Of a DNA stretch of 64,000 bases, positions 51,693 through 60,067 are shown in pieces. A program made the position numbers and the translations under genes. The notes beneath the pieces are model-generated. The model was not told the DNA's origin. It saw nothing but the letters and a program-made list of their open reading frames with translations, and searched no databases. How positions within the stretch are numbered: position 1 is the first letter of the stretch; each line of letters opens with the position of its first letter. This stretch comes from Alistipes sp. GTDB taxonomy: Bacteria; Bacteroidota; Bacteroidia; Bacteroidales; Rikenellaceae. The stretch is taken from contig JAGBXX010000015.1 in the NCBI GenBank assembly GCA_017629035.1, forward strand, positions 1 through 64,000. The letters run 5' to 3'.

Positions 51693-52799
51693 CTAAGCGT
51701 TGACCTTAGGCAGCGTGAACTTAAACTCCAGGCCGCCGACCTTGCGGTTGTAGACCTCGATAGTACCACCATGGAACAAGACCGCATTCTTCACAATCGA
51801 GAGTCCGAGGCCTGTGCCACCGAGCTTGCGTGAGCGGCCAGCATCGATGCGATAGAAGCGCTCGAAGATATGGCAGATATGCTCGTCGTCGATACCGATA
51901 CCGTTGTCCGACACAGTGATTGTATACATACCCTCTGGGCCATCAGTAGCCTTGATATAGATATCACGACCACCCGAGTAGGCAATGGCATTGTCGGTAA
52001 GGTTCTTGAATATCGACATCAGCAGCGAGGTATTACCCTTAACGATCATAGGCTCTGGGAGGGTAAGGTTTACACGCATACGACGCTCGTCGGGCAACAG
52101 AGCGATATCATCACGTATCTCCTCGATAATGGCACGCAGGTCGACATTCTGACACTCTATGCGGTTGCTACCATCCTCCATGCGTGTGATTGTCGATACG
52201 TCAGTGAGCAGCTGTGTGAGGCGCTGGCTGTGTGTATAACACTTTGAGATAAACGAGCTACGCTCCTGCTCGCTCATATCTGGATTGGTGATAATAGTCT
52301 CGAGATAGCCCTGAATAGCTGCCACAGGGGTCTTGAGCTCGTGGTTGATGTTGTTCGTTAGCTGACGCTTGATGCGCAACTTCTCCTGCTGCTCGTGCAT
52401 GGCATTATCGTGCTCACGCTCCACCTCGCTCGAGGCTTGGCGCAGACGACGATACAGATCGATAATCTTGCGCGATATATCGCCAAGCTCGTCACGTGCA
52501 AACTCGGGCATAGACTCGATATCGGCACCATTCTCCATAGCCTCGGCAATCTGCGTAAGGTTGCGGATGTTGCGATTTAGACGCACCGACAGCACCAGCG
52601 AGATAATAGTTGCGAGGAGTGCCACGCAGATGATGATGATAAAGGTACCCTCGTCGGTATGTGTCGAGAGTGAGTTGTGCTTAACAACGACAAAATGGTG
52701 GACGATAAATCCAAAAATTAGTGCTATGATAAGCAGTGCGAGCAGCAAAAATGTGCCACCGCGGTAGCTTGACAATTTACGCTTCGAATCCGTAGCCAT
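51693..52799 (-). CDS. Sensor histidine kinase, PhoR-like (368 aa)
   Basis: Two N-terminal membrane helices (about 17-37 and 50-70) with only a short periplasmic loop, a HAMP-type linker (LNRNIRNLTQIAEAMENG), the dimerisation/phosphoacceptor box NINHELKTPVAAIQGYLET, and a complete ATPase domain (TDNAIAYSGG, SDNGIGIDDEHICHIFERF, GGTGLGLSIVKNAVL). No PAS domain. The start overlaps the response regulator gene by 23 bases. The divergent phosphate transporter and the repeats in between suggest phosphate sensing; the short sensor loop fits partner-mediated sensing, as in PhoR. Confidence 0.88.
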   Translation of the reverse strand: MATDSKRKLSSYRGGTFLLLALLIIALIFGFIVHHFVVVKHNSLSTHTDEGTFIIIICVALLATIISLVLSVRLNRNIRNLTQIAEAMENGADIESMPEFARDELGDISRKIIDLYRRLRQASSEVEREHDNAMHEQQEKLRIKRQLTNNINHELKTPVAAIQGYLETIITNPDMSEQERSSFISKCYTHSQRLTQLLTDVSTITRMEDGSNRIECQNVDLRAIIEEIRDDIALLPDERRMRVNLTLPEPMIVKGNTSLLMSIFKNLTDNAIAYSGGRDIYIKATDGPEGMYTITVSDNGIGIDDEHICHIFERFYRIDAGRSRKLGGTGLGLSIVKNAVLFHGGTIEVYNRKVGGLEFKFTLPKVNA

Positions 52800-53487
52800 A
52801 TCCTGTTCTTGTTATAATATAATTTCCGTAATGTCCTAATTTCTTGCGCATTCGTGTGATATTCACGTCGATAGTGCGATCGAGCACCACCACCTCGTTG
52901 CTCCACACTCGCTTCATTATCTGCTCACGTGAGAGTATCGTGCCTCGTGACTCGAGCAGCAGCACCAGAATATCAAACTCCTTGCGTGTTAGCGACACCT
53001 CCTCGCCATCAACGGTGCATACCTTGCGCATGGTATTCACCTCGAGGCCCTCGAAGGTGATTATGCCATCACCCACAGGCAAGGGGCTTGGCTGCGACTC
53101 GGGGGCGGCATGGCGCTTGGAGCGGCGCAGCACACTGCGAACACGGGCAACAACCTCGGCAACGGAGAATGGCTTGGGGATATAGTCGTCGGCACCAATA
53201 TCAAGGCCCTTGATTCTATCCTCCACGCTATCACGTGCTGTGCAGAAGATGATAGGTGTCTCGGCCGTCTCGCTCTTCTTGCGTAGTATGCGTGCAAAGC
53301 CGAAGCCACTGAGCTCCCCCATCATAACATCGATAATCATAAGGTCGAATATACCGAGATCGCACGTGAGCGCCTCCTCGGCACTCAGCGCTGTAGTCAC
53401 CTCGTAGCCCTCACGCTCGAGGTTGAACTTGAGGATCTCGCACAACGACTCCTCGTCGTCGACAACCAATATACGATACTTGTTCAT
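52777..53487 (-). CDS. OmpR/PhoB-type response regulator (236 aa)
   Basis: Receiver domain (about 1-120) with acidic pocket DDEE, phospho-acceptor Asp in LMIIDVMMG and Lys in YIPKPFSVAEV, then a winged-helix domain (about 140-233; EVSLTRKEFDILVLLLESRGTILSREQI ... VDVNITRMRKKLG). First gene of the two-component operon; the kinase gene overlaps its end. Given the PiT gene and the 11-base-spaced repeats just upstream, it is the likely PhoB equivalent, an inference from context. Confidence 0.88.
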   Translation of the reverse strand: MNKYRILVVDDEESLCEILKFNLEREGYEVTTALSAEEALTCDLGIFDLMIIDVMMGELSGFGFARILRKKSETAETPIIFCTARDSVEDRIKGLDIGADDYIPKPFSVAEVVARVRSVLRRSKRHAAPESQPSPLPVGDGIITFEGLEVNTMRKVCTVDGEEVSLTRKEFDILVLLLESRGTILSREQIMKRVWSNEVVVLDRTIDVNITRMRKKLGHYGNYIITRTGYGYGFEA

Positions 53488-53639
53488 CTTGTATCAAATA
53501 CTCTTGTTTCCCATATTTTGCACCTGTAACATCGGCTACAGATGGATATTAATAGTTACAAATATATGCATAATTTTGCGAATAAGCAATTTTATATTCA
53601 AATATTTTTGAGCATTTTGTGTCATAAAATTTGCTTTTT

Positions 53640-53677
53640 GTTACATTCCGTAACATTTTTGTAACAATTTTGTAACA
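53640..53677. promoter_or_regulatory. Pho-box-like array upstream of the PiT gene
   Basis: The word GTAACA occurs at 53650, 53661 and 53672, exactly 11 bases apart, with a related GTTACA at 53640. Direct repeats at 11-base spacing are how PhoB/PhoP-type regulators bind. The array lies just before the PiT -7 element and beside the response regulator gene. Confidence 0.55.
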
Positions 53678-53686
53678 AAATCTATA

Positions 53687-53694
53687 TATCTTTG
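53687..53694 (+). promoter_or_regulatory. -7 promoter element of the PiT gene
   Basis: TATCTTTG matches TAnnTTTG, 21 bases before the ATG at 53716. It overlaps the alternative start 53692, which argues against that start. Confidence 0.55.
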
Positions 53695-53715
53695 TGGGAA
53701 GAAACCTATTTTTTT

Positions 53716-55935
53716 ATGGATCTATTTATAGTCATCACCCTTGCCCTTCTGGCAGTCATGGGTATCATTGTTGGCGTCTCGAACGACGCTGTCAACTTCC
53801 TTAATTCAGCTTTTGGCTCCAAGGTAGCCAAGAAAAATGTTATTCTTGCCGTTGCAGGTATTGGCGTCATGGTGGGTGTCATGACCTCGAGCGGCATGAT
53901 GGATGTAGCACGTAGTGGCGTATTCTACCCCGAGCGTTTCTCCTATCAGGAGATCATGATTCTCTTCCTGGGTATGATGCTCTCGAATATCATCCTTCTG
54001 GATATCTATAACTCGCTGGGTCTTCCGACATCTACCACCGTATCACTCGTCTTTGGCTTGCTGGGCTCGGCCCTCGCCCTTGCCTTTTATAATGTATGGA
54101 GCGGCGACACAAGCTATAGCGTGGGCGAGTATATCAATTCGGGCAATGCGCTGACAATCGTCTCGGGTATCCTGCTCTCGGTGGTGCTGGCCTTCCTCAC
54201 AGGACACATGCTCATGTATATATCACGTGTGATATTCTCGTTCCGCTACCACAAGATCTTTAGCCGCTACGGCGCTTTGTGGTGTGGTATCACAGTGGCA
54301 GGTATCATCTATTTCACTGTATTCAAGGGTCTTAAGAGCTCAGGACTCATCCCTCAGGCTCTTATCACTTACGTTAACGACAACACCACAATCTCGCTGC
54401 TTGCACTCTGGGCATTTAGCTCTGTTCTGTTGTGGATTTTGCAGCGCTGCAAGGTGAATATCTTGCGTGTTTCGATCCTCGCAGGCACATTCTCTCTAGC
54501 GCTTGCATTTGCGGGTAACGACCTTGTGAACTTTATCGGTGTGCCATACGCCGGCTACGACTCATACATGATTGCTCAGAGCTCTGATGGCGTTATCGAG
54601 TCTATGAGCCAGCTCTCGGAGCCTACCAAGGCTAACTTCTGGATTATGTGCGCAGCGGGCCTTGTGATGGTCATCACACTCTTCACCTCGAAGAAGGCTA
54701 TGCGTGTTATCGAGACCGAGCGCAAGTTATCGTCACAGAGCGAGGAGGCACCAACAAATAGCGAGGCAACAATGGCCTCACGAGGTATTGTGCGTGGTGC
54801 ACGTGCTATCAACGACGCTATCGTGGCTATCACTCCTAAGCGTGTGCGTGAGTTCATCGACAGCCGCTTTGTGGCACTTCCCGAGGAGGAGCGTGGCGAT
54901 GTTAACTACGACTTGATTCGTGCTACTGTGAACCTTACGGCTGCTGCAATCCTTATCTCTATAGGTACTCAGCTCAAGTTGCCACTCTCTACAACGTACG
55001 TTGTATTTATGGTATCTATGGGTACATCGCTTGCCGACCGTGCTTGGGGCCGTGAGAGTGCAGTATATCGCATCACTGGCGTGACAACCGTTATCATGGG
55101 TTGGTTTATCACTGCCGTGGGTGGATTTATCATCGCTCTGGGCGTTACTCTGGCACTCGCCTATGGTGGCAGCATCACTATTATCGCTGTTACGATCGTA
55201 TGCTTGGGCCTTGTTATCAAGAGCAACATCAAGCCTAAGAAGGAGGATGAGAAGACCGAGGAGTCGGCAGTGGCTCGCATCGAGGATGCTCTCAAGAAGA
55301 GCCCCGAGGAGGCACTCATCTCATATACTGAGCATGTATGTGCATCTATGGAGAAGGTTACGCTCATCTACGACCGCACTATTGTGGCAGTATTCAAGGA
55401 GAACCGCAAGATCCTTCGTGACATGGTGCGTGAGGCCGAGGAGTTCTACCACTCTACACGTCAGCAGAAGTACGAGATTATGCCTCTGTTGCGTTCACTC
55501 GAGGATAACGACGTGCGCACAGGACACTACTATGTTCAGGTTGTCGACTATATCTCTGAGACCAGCAAGGCTCTCCTACATATCACCCGCCCATGCTACA
55601 AGCACGTGGATAACAACCATACTGGCTTGACCAAGGAGCAGGTCTACGACCTTAAGCGTATCAACGACCGTGTGGAGGAGATCTTCGGACAGATCAACAC
55701 CATGCTTCGCACTCGCTCGTTCAATGGCATGGAGGAGATCCTCACTAAGCGTGACGAGATGTTCGACCTTATCGACGAGGTAATGCAGAACCAGCTACGC
55801 CGCTTGCGTGACACTGGTGGCTCATCGTCGGCAAATATGTTGTTCTTCAACATCCTCACCGAGACCAAGACCATGATCCTGCACTCACGCAACATCATGA
55901 AATCTCTTGAGCACTTTGTCGATGAGACAAAATAG
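53716..55935 (+). CDS. pit: PiT-family phosphate transporter with PhoU-like tail (739 aa)
   Basis: Inner-membrane phosphate/cation symporter. ATG 53716 chosen since the frame's earlier ATG lies in the promoter. About ten helices, with PiT signatures VGVSNDAVNFLNSAFGSKV (first half) and FAGNDLVNFIGVPYAGYDS (second half), plus LPLSTTYVVFMVSMGTSLAD. After the last helix a ~190-residue cytoplasmic helical domain (from about 540; SYTEHVCASMEKVTLIYDRT ... LRRLRDTGG) looks like PhoU, the phosphate-signalling partner. This fused design is common in Bacteroidetes. The divergent two-component genes complete a Pho locus. A terminator follows. Confidence 0.93.
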   Translation: MDLFIVITLALLAVMGIIVGVSNDAVNFLNSAFGSKVAKKNVILAVAGIGVMVGVMTSSGMMDVARSGVFYPERFSYQEIMILFLGMMLSNIILLDIYNSLGLPTSTTVSLVFGLLGSALALAFYNVWSGDTSYSVGEYINSGNALTIVSGILLSVVLAFLTGHMLMYISRVIFSFRYHKIFSRYGALWCGITVAGIIYFTVFKGLKSSGLIPQALITYVNDNTTISLLALWAFSSVLLWILQRCKVNILRVSILAGTFSLALAFAGNDLVNFIGVPYAGYDSYMIAQSSDGVIESMSQLSEPTKANFWIMCAAGLVMVITLFTSKKAMRVIETERKLSSQSEEAPTNSEATMASRGIVRGARAINDAIVAITPKRVREFIDSRFVALPEEERGDVNYDLIRATVNLTAAAILISIGTQLKLPLSTTYVVFMVSMGTSLADRAWGRESAVYRITGVTTVIMGWFITAVGGFIIALGVTLALAYGGSITIIAVTIVCLGLVIKSNIKPKKEDEKTEESAVARIEDALKKSPEEALISYTEHVCASMEKVTLIYDRTIVAVFKENRKILRDMVREAEEFYHSTRQQKYEIMPLLRSLEDNDVRTGHYYVQVVDYISETSKALLHITRPCYKHVDNNHTGLTKEQVYDLKRINDRVEEIFGQINTMLRTRSFNGMEEILTKRDEMFDLIDEVMQNQLRRLRDTGGSSSANMLFFNILTETKTMILHSRNIMKSLEHFVDETK

Positions 55936-55962
55936 CCCTCAGGGTATCTATACTTTACGATC

Positions 55963-55994
55963 AAGACCTCGGCCACGGCTGAGGTCTTTTTTTT
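55963..55994 (+). terminator. Terminator of the PiT gene
   Basis: AAGACCTC and GAGGTCTT arms with an inner GCC/GGC pair, then eight T, 28 bases after the stop. Confidence 0.85.
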
Positions 55995-56095
55995 ATGCTA
56001 CGTGCCGAACCTTCACGATTGCAGCAAACACTACCCTATCTGCCACGGACTACTTAACAACCCCACTCATTATGATTAATACCCACTTCGTGTTC

Positions 56096-56119
56096 ATGGG
56101 TTACAAAAACGTAACCCGT
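56096..56119. repeat. ACGGGTTAC palindrome, copy 3
   Basis: Core GGGTTAC-AAAAAC-GTAACCC as in 19267-19290 and 19371-19394, with one changed base in the outer arm (ATGGG). It stands just left of the duplicated regulator tail. Confidence 0.7.
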
Positions 56120-56162
56120 GAGGGTGTGGGCATAAGGGTGATGAGGTGGCGACATTATAGGT

Positions 56163-56299
56163 CGAGAGGTAAGAACATCAAGGCCTACACAAATCAGTCA
56201 AGGCACTACAACCAGAGTGCCGACATTAGACGCAAGCTCGGCCTTACCGAAAGCGACACAAATCTATCAATTTTCTTGCGAGATATGCTCGAAAAGTAG
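56163..56299 (+). pseudogene. Truncated copy of the 3' end of the HTH regulator
   Basis: 44 codons (RGKNIKAYTNQSRHYNQSAD, then IRRKLGLTESDTNLSIFLRD and the end) correspond to the last codons of the regulator at 58235-59884, with only a few changes (N for D, NQS for SQP) and the same stop position relative to the flank. There is no start or upstream domain. The sequence left of ~56163 has no similarity to the regulator. Homology continues past the stop to about 56430. Confidence 0.85.
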
Positions 56300-56609
56300 C
56301 ATTGCAAAACTTTTAGTTTGCGCTGCGAAACAAACATCTTCATCCACCACTGATTTACAACGACTTACGAACTAAAATTCGTAGGTCGTTTTTCGTTTTG
56401 CAAAACTTTTTCCGAGTAACTTTGTAGTATGATAGAGAAGAAAAATAGCCCTTCAAATGCATTTTTCTGCCCTAAAATTTGGAAAATTGAGGGGGGGGGT
56501 AAATTTGTAGGTAAAAACTCGAGAGACCGTCAAAATGGCTAAAACAAGCAAATAAAGAGAATGGTTATAAGTGCGACAATTTAGTACATAATAAATAAAT
56601 TTTAGGATT
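56300..56609. other. Leader region of the 56610 lipoprotein gene
   Basis: Left part is the repeat described above (terminator and promoter). Right part (56431-56609), absent from the other copy, contains a run of nine G at 56491-56499 and AT-rich DNA up to the start codon. No small gene was recognised. Confidence 0.55.
56397..56424 (+). promoter_or_regulatory. Promoter of the 56610 lipoprotein gene
   Basis: TTTG and TAACTTTG separated by 16 bases. The same arrangement is kept at 59982-60009 in the second repeat copy, which supports a real promoter. Confidence 0.5.
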
Positions 56610-58088
56610 ATGAAAAATTTAATTTACAACTCTCTCCTATACCCACTTATCATGGGTGTGGCAGTTCTATTTGTCGGCTGCGATCAGCCGGAGGTTAACG
56701 GGGCTAAAAAGCTGGGTGTGAAGATTGCGGTTGAGTCAACGACCGACACCTCAATCTCGTTCAAGATTGAGTCTAGGAATGCAACCGAAGTGAGGTATAT
56801 CGTGGCTAAGGCTTCGGAGGGTATGTGCGATGCCGAGCAGATATTGGCTGCTGGCCAGCCAGCGAAGGTGAACGAGGCACACGCAGTGAAGGTGGATAAC
56901 CTTGAGCGCAGCACCCCATACCTCATTGCTGCAGCTGCAAAGAGTGGCAAGGGCGTGGAGGTGGCCTACGAGATTGTGACCACAGCACCCAAGCACTACG
57001 ATGAGGTGGCTCTCGACTTTGACCTTGTGCGCCGCCTGTTGAACGAGGAGTATGCCGACACCGATTTTGCACTTCTCTTTACCAACGTAAAGCCCGAGTG
57101 CGAGCTTACCCTGGTGTTCAATGCCGAGGCTGGCGAGATGCTTCCCGAGGGCAGCTACACAACAGATGGCGGTATCAATGCGGGTATCGATGCCAAGCGC
57201 TCGTTCCTGAGCTTTGCCAATGGCGATGAGTCGGTATATTTCGACAGGATTGATGTTGTGGTGGATATTCCTCACCGAGAGTTTAGGGATAAATACTCTA
57301 TCAGCGCCAACCTCTATGCAGGCGATACGCTCTACAAGGTTGAGATCTATGACTATGTAGGCGATATGCCCCACTACGACATCTCTGGCATAGAGTTCAG
57401 TAGCCCCGACATCCGCAAGAGGGAGCAGGGCAAGAGTGCAACGATAGCCTTCAACACGATAGACGGCAAGGCTACGCTTGTATTAGACACATATCTTGTC
57501 AAACAAAACGACATGTATCTTGAGCCTGGCGAGTATAGCGTTAAGAGCGATGAGGGCGACCTCGCAGCAGGCGATATAGACTCTCAAAACTCATGGTTCA
57601 TAGCTAACGGCCGTTATGGAGAGCTTGTGAGTGGTGTGGTTAATATCTCGATAGACGACGAATATAACTATATCTTCGATGTAGATGTTGTCGATGAGTT
57701 GGGCCGTGAGGTTAAGTTCGAGTATTGCGGCTTGCTACCAGATTTCATGGAGTTTGACCGTCAGTTTGCGCTTGACAGCGTAGCAATCAACGAGGTTGAG
57801 AGCGGCAGATATCATATAGATTTTGGCGGTGACTACACCCTATCACTCGACATCTACGCCGAGGAGCTTGCCGAGGGCGACTACCCTATCGTAGATGCAA
57901 CAGGGGCTGAAGTGCCCTATGTAGATATCGCAACCGTAAGCTTCGGCACTCCACAGGGCGACATAGCTATCAAGGGTGGCGAGATGCGCATTCTGCTTAT
58001 TGACGATGACTTTTTTGAGTTTCGTTTTGAGCTACGCGCAAAGGATGACTACTACATATGGAAGGGCACATACCGTGGCACAATGTAG
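56610..58088 (+). CDS. FN3-type lipoprotein with beta repeats (492 aa)
   Basis: Lipobox in VLFVGC followed by DQPE, acidic residues that favour surface display. Residues ~35-125 form an FN3-like module (NATEVRYIVAKASEGM ... RSTPYLIAAAAKSGKG) nearly the same in pattern as the first module of the 2572-4821 protein. Three beta units of ~120 residues follow, each with the closing strands seen there (e.g. LGREVKFEYCGLLPDF, DDYYIWKGTYRGTM). It is preceded by the promoter in the regulator-tail repeat and followed, after 146 bases, by the regulator gene. Ligand unknown; role in surface binding inferred. Confidence 0.75.
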   Translation: MKNLIYNSLLYPLIMGVAVLFVGCDQPEVNGAKKLGVKIAVESTTDTSISFKIESRNATEVRYIVAKASEGMCDAEQILAAGQPAKVNEAHAVKVDNLERSTPYLIAAAAKSGKGVEVAYEIVTTAPKHYDEVALDFDLVRRLLNEEYADTDFALLFTNVKPECELTLVFNAEAGEMLPEGSYTTDGGINAGIDAKRSFLSFANGDESVYFDRIDVVVDIPHREFRDKYSISANLYAGDTLYKVEIYDYVGDMPHYDISGIEFSSPDIRKREQGKSATIAFNTIDGKATLVLDTYLVKQNDMYLEPGEYSVKSDEGDLAAGDIDSQNSWFIANGRYGELVSGVVNISIDDEYNYIFDVDVVDELGREVKFEYCGLLPDFMEFDRQFALDSVAINEVESGRYHIDFGGDYTLSLDIYAEELAEGDYPIVDATGAEVPYVDIATVSFGTPQGDIAIKGGEMRILLIDDDFFEFRFELRAKDDYYIWKGTYRGTM

Positions 58089-58180
58089 TGGCGTTTAATA
58101 TTCCTAAATGACACATAAAAGAGACTACTGCGGTAACTTCTTTTATATGTTGTTTATAGATATATTATCCCCACACCTAT

Positions 58181-58214
58181 TTTGCACTATTACGATAGAT
58201 TTTACTTATCTTTG
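58181..58214 (+). promoter_or_regulatory. Promoter of the 58235 regulator gene
   Basis: TTTG at 58181-58184 and TATCTTTG at 58207-58214, 22 bases apart; ATG 20 bases on. Confidence 0.5.
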
Positions 58215-58234
58215 TAGAAAATAAGCAGGCTTTT

Positions 58235-59884
58235 ATGAAACGACTACTTACTATATTGGTTCTTGGCCTTTGTTTGGCATCGTGCAACCGTCACTCCGAG
58301 CATTGGGCGACTATTACCGAGCTGGAGCGCAATATCGAGGAGCGACCCGATAGTCTTCTGAAGGTGTTACAGTCTATTAACACCGATGAACTCGTTGGTG
58401 ATGAGGAGCGAGCAAAGCACGCCTTGCTACTCTCAATGGCGTTGGATAAGAATGTTATCGACAAGACTGACTTTGAGGTCTTGCAACCCGCTATTGACTA
58501 TTACGAGGATAACGGCTCGGCAACGGATAAACTCCGCACATACTACTATCAGGGCCGCATTTATCAGAATGCTGGCAATGATACTTCGGCGATGGAGTAT
58601 TTTGTAAATGCACTTTCTGTTGGCTCTCAATCTAATGATGTATTGACAATAGCGCGAATACACTTTGCGCAAAGCAATATATATTATGATTTGTATGATT
58701 TCGACAACTTTATAGAGTCTAATAAAAGTGCTGCATTATACTTCAAGCAAGCAGAAGAATACAATAGTTATGTATTCTGCTTAATTAGAATTATCAATGG
58801 ATGCACCTTAAAAAATGAGCATGACAAGGCTTTGCCTTACATTGAAGAGTGTAAGCTGATGTTGGATGGTCTGAATATTACCATATTAACAGATTTTTAT
58901 TCAACATACATCACTTACCTAATAAGATATGGAACAGAGCAAGAAATTGATGAAACCATACATCAATATATTAACTCCATTCCATCTCCTAATATAGACT
59001 GGCTTACAGTAGCAAATGCATATTATACAATGCATAAGTACAATGAGGCACTATCTATTTTATCACAATATGATACAGAAGGTAATGAATATAAAGAGAA
59101 AAAGTATCTTGCAATTTTATACGAAGTTTATAAAAGCTTAGGTGACCACAAAAATGCTCTTGAAATATTTGAAGAGTATGTAGATATATTTTCTACTAAC
59201 ATCTTTGCTAAAATGCAACAAGACACAAAGTTTGTCGAGGAGCGTTATAATTTGGAGATGGCAAAGGCCAAGGAGGCCGAGGCAAAGAACAAACGAACTA
59301 TCACTATTTGGGCGTGCCTGTTTATTATGACAGCTCTGCTGTATGCTCTAAATATTATCCGCCTCCGATTGCAAATTAGCCGTGCTAAGAACAGAGAGTT
59401 GGAGGTTGAGAAGCAGAGGTATGAGCAGCTCTATGCCGATGCCATTGCCGAGCGTGATGCCTTGACAAAGATGGTCGAGGACTCGAGCGTGCAGGAGGAG
59501 GCAAAGGCTGTTATCAAGGCACGACTCGATGTACTGAACAAGGTTATCATTTCGCAGATTACGGGCACTTCATCTGCCAACAAAAAGGCCTATGAGGAGT
59601 TGGAGTTGCTACTGGCCGATAAGGAGAGCTTTATCGAGTCGACACGCCTCACCATCGAGGGCAACAATCCCGAGTTTATCTCTGCTCTCAAGCAGCGAGG
59701 TTTGTCTGATGAGGAGATAAACATCTGCTGTTTGTATGCAATCGGCTTGAGGGGTAAGGATATCAAGGCCTACACAAGTCAGCCACGACACTACAACCAG
59801 AGTGCCGACATTCGACGCAAGCTCGGCCTTACGGAGAGCGACACCAACCTCTCGATTTTCCTTCGTGATATGCTCGAAAAGTAG
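58235..59884 (+). CDS. TPR / transmembrane / HTH regulator, lipid-anchored form (549 aa)
   Basis: Same design as 6388-8121. Here the signal segment ends in CLASC, so the N terminus may be lipidated as well as membrane-spanning. TPR-like helices fill about 60-345 (LRTYYYQGRIYQNAGNDTSAMEYF is one unit). The membrane helix is at about 354-372 (TITIWACLFIMTALLYALNI), followed by a long coiled coil (ELEVEKQRYEQLYADAIAERD) and a C-terminal HTH (LSDEEINICCLYAIGLRGKD, then SADIRRKLGL). The middle part (58600-59230) is clearly more AT-rich than the ends, suggesting a mosaic origin. The last ~45 codons are duplicated at 56163-56299. Confidence 0.8.
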   Translation: MKRLLTILVLGLCLASCNRHSEHWATITELERNIEERPDSLLKVLQSINTDELVGDEERAKHALLLSMALDKNVIDKTDFEVLQPAIDYYEDNGSATDKLRTYYYQGRIYQNAGNDTSAMEYFVNALSVGSQSNDVLTIARIHFAQSNIYYDLYDFDNFIESNKSAALYFKQAEEYNSYVFCLIRIINGCTLKNEHDKALPYIEECKLMLDGLNITILTDFYSTYITYLIRYGTEQEIDETIHQYINSIPSPNIDWLTVANAYYTMHKYNEALSILSQYDTEGNEYKEKKYLAILYEVYKSLGDHKNALEIFEEYVDIFSTNIFAKMQQDTKFVEERYNLEMAKAKEAEAKNKRTITIWACLFIMTALLYALNIIRLRLQISRAKNRELEVEKQRYEQLYADAIAERDALTKMVEDSSVQEEAKAVIKARLDVLNKVIISQITGTSSANKKAYEELELLLADKESFIESTRLTIEGNNPEFISALKQRGLSDEEINICCLYAIGLRGKDIKAYTSQPRHYNQSADIRRKLGLTESDTNLSIFLRDMLEK

Positions 59885-60015
59885 GCTTGCAAAACTTTTG
59901 GTTTGCGCTGCAAAACAAATATTTTTAACATCTATTGATTTTCAACGACTTACGGACTAAAATTCGTAGGTCGTTTTTTGTTTTGCAAAACTTTTTCCGA
60001 GTAATTTTGTGATAG
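59748..60015 (+). repeat. Regulator-tail / terminator / promoter repeat, copy 2
   Basis: Complete version of the 56163-56430 repeat, with the HTH tail in its intact gene, a terminator at 59945-59979 and TTTG-N16-TAATTTTG at 59982-60009. It leads into the lipoprotein gene at 60068. Confidence 0.85.
59945..59979 (+). terminator. Terminator of the 58235 regulator gene
   Basis: ACGACTTACG and CGTAGGTCGT arms with T-run, 60 bases after the stop. An almost identical hairpin follows the truncated copy (56360-56394). Confidence 0.8.
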
Positions 60016-60067
60016 AAAAAATCGAGAACCAGTATAACCTATTGTTTAACCTATAAAACTAAGAGCT

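Larger units (their letters stand above)
56163..56430 (+). repeat. Regulator-tail / terminator / promoter repeat, copy 1
   Basis: About 265 bases aligned to 59748-60015: HTH tail codons, a GCAAAACTTTT stretch, a terminator with ACGACTTACG / CGTAGGTCGT arms (56360-56394), then TTTG-N16-TAACTTTG (56397-56424). Differences are scattered, so the duplication is not brand new. It leads into the lipoprotein gene at 56610. Confidence 0.85.
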
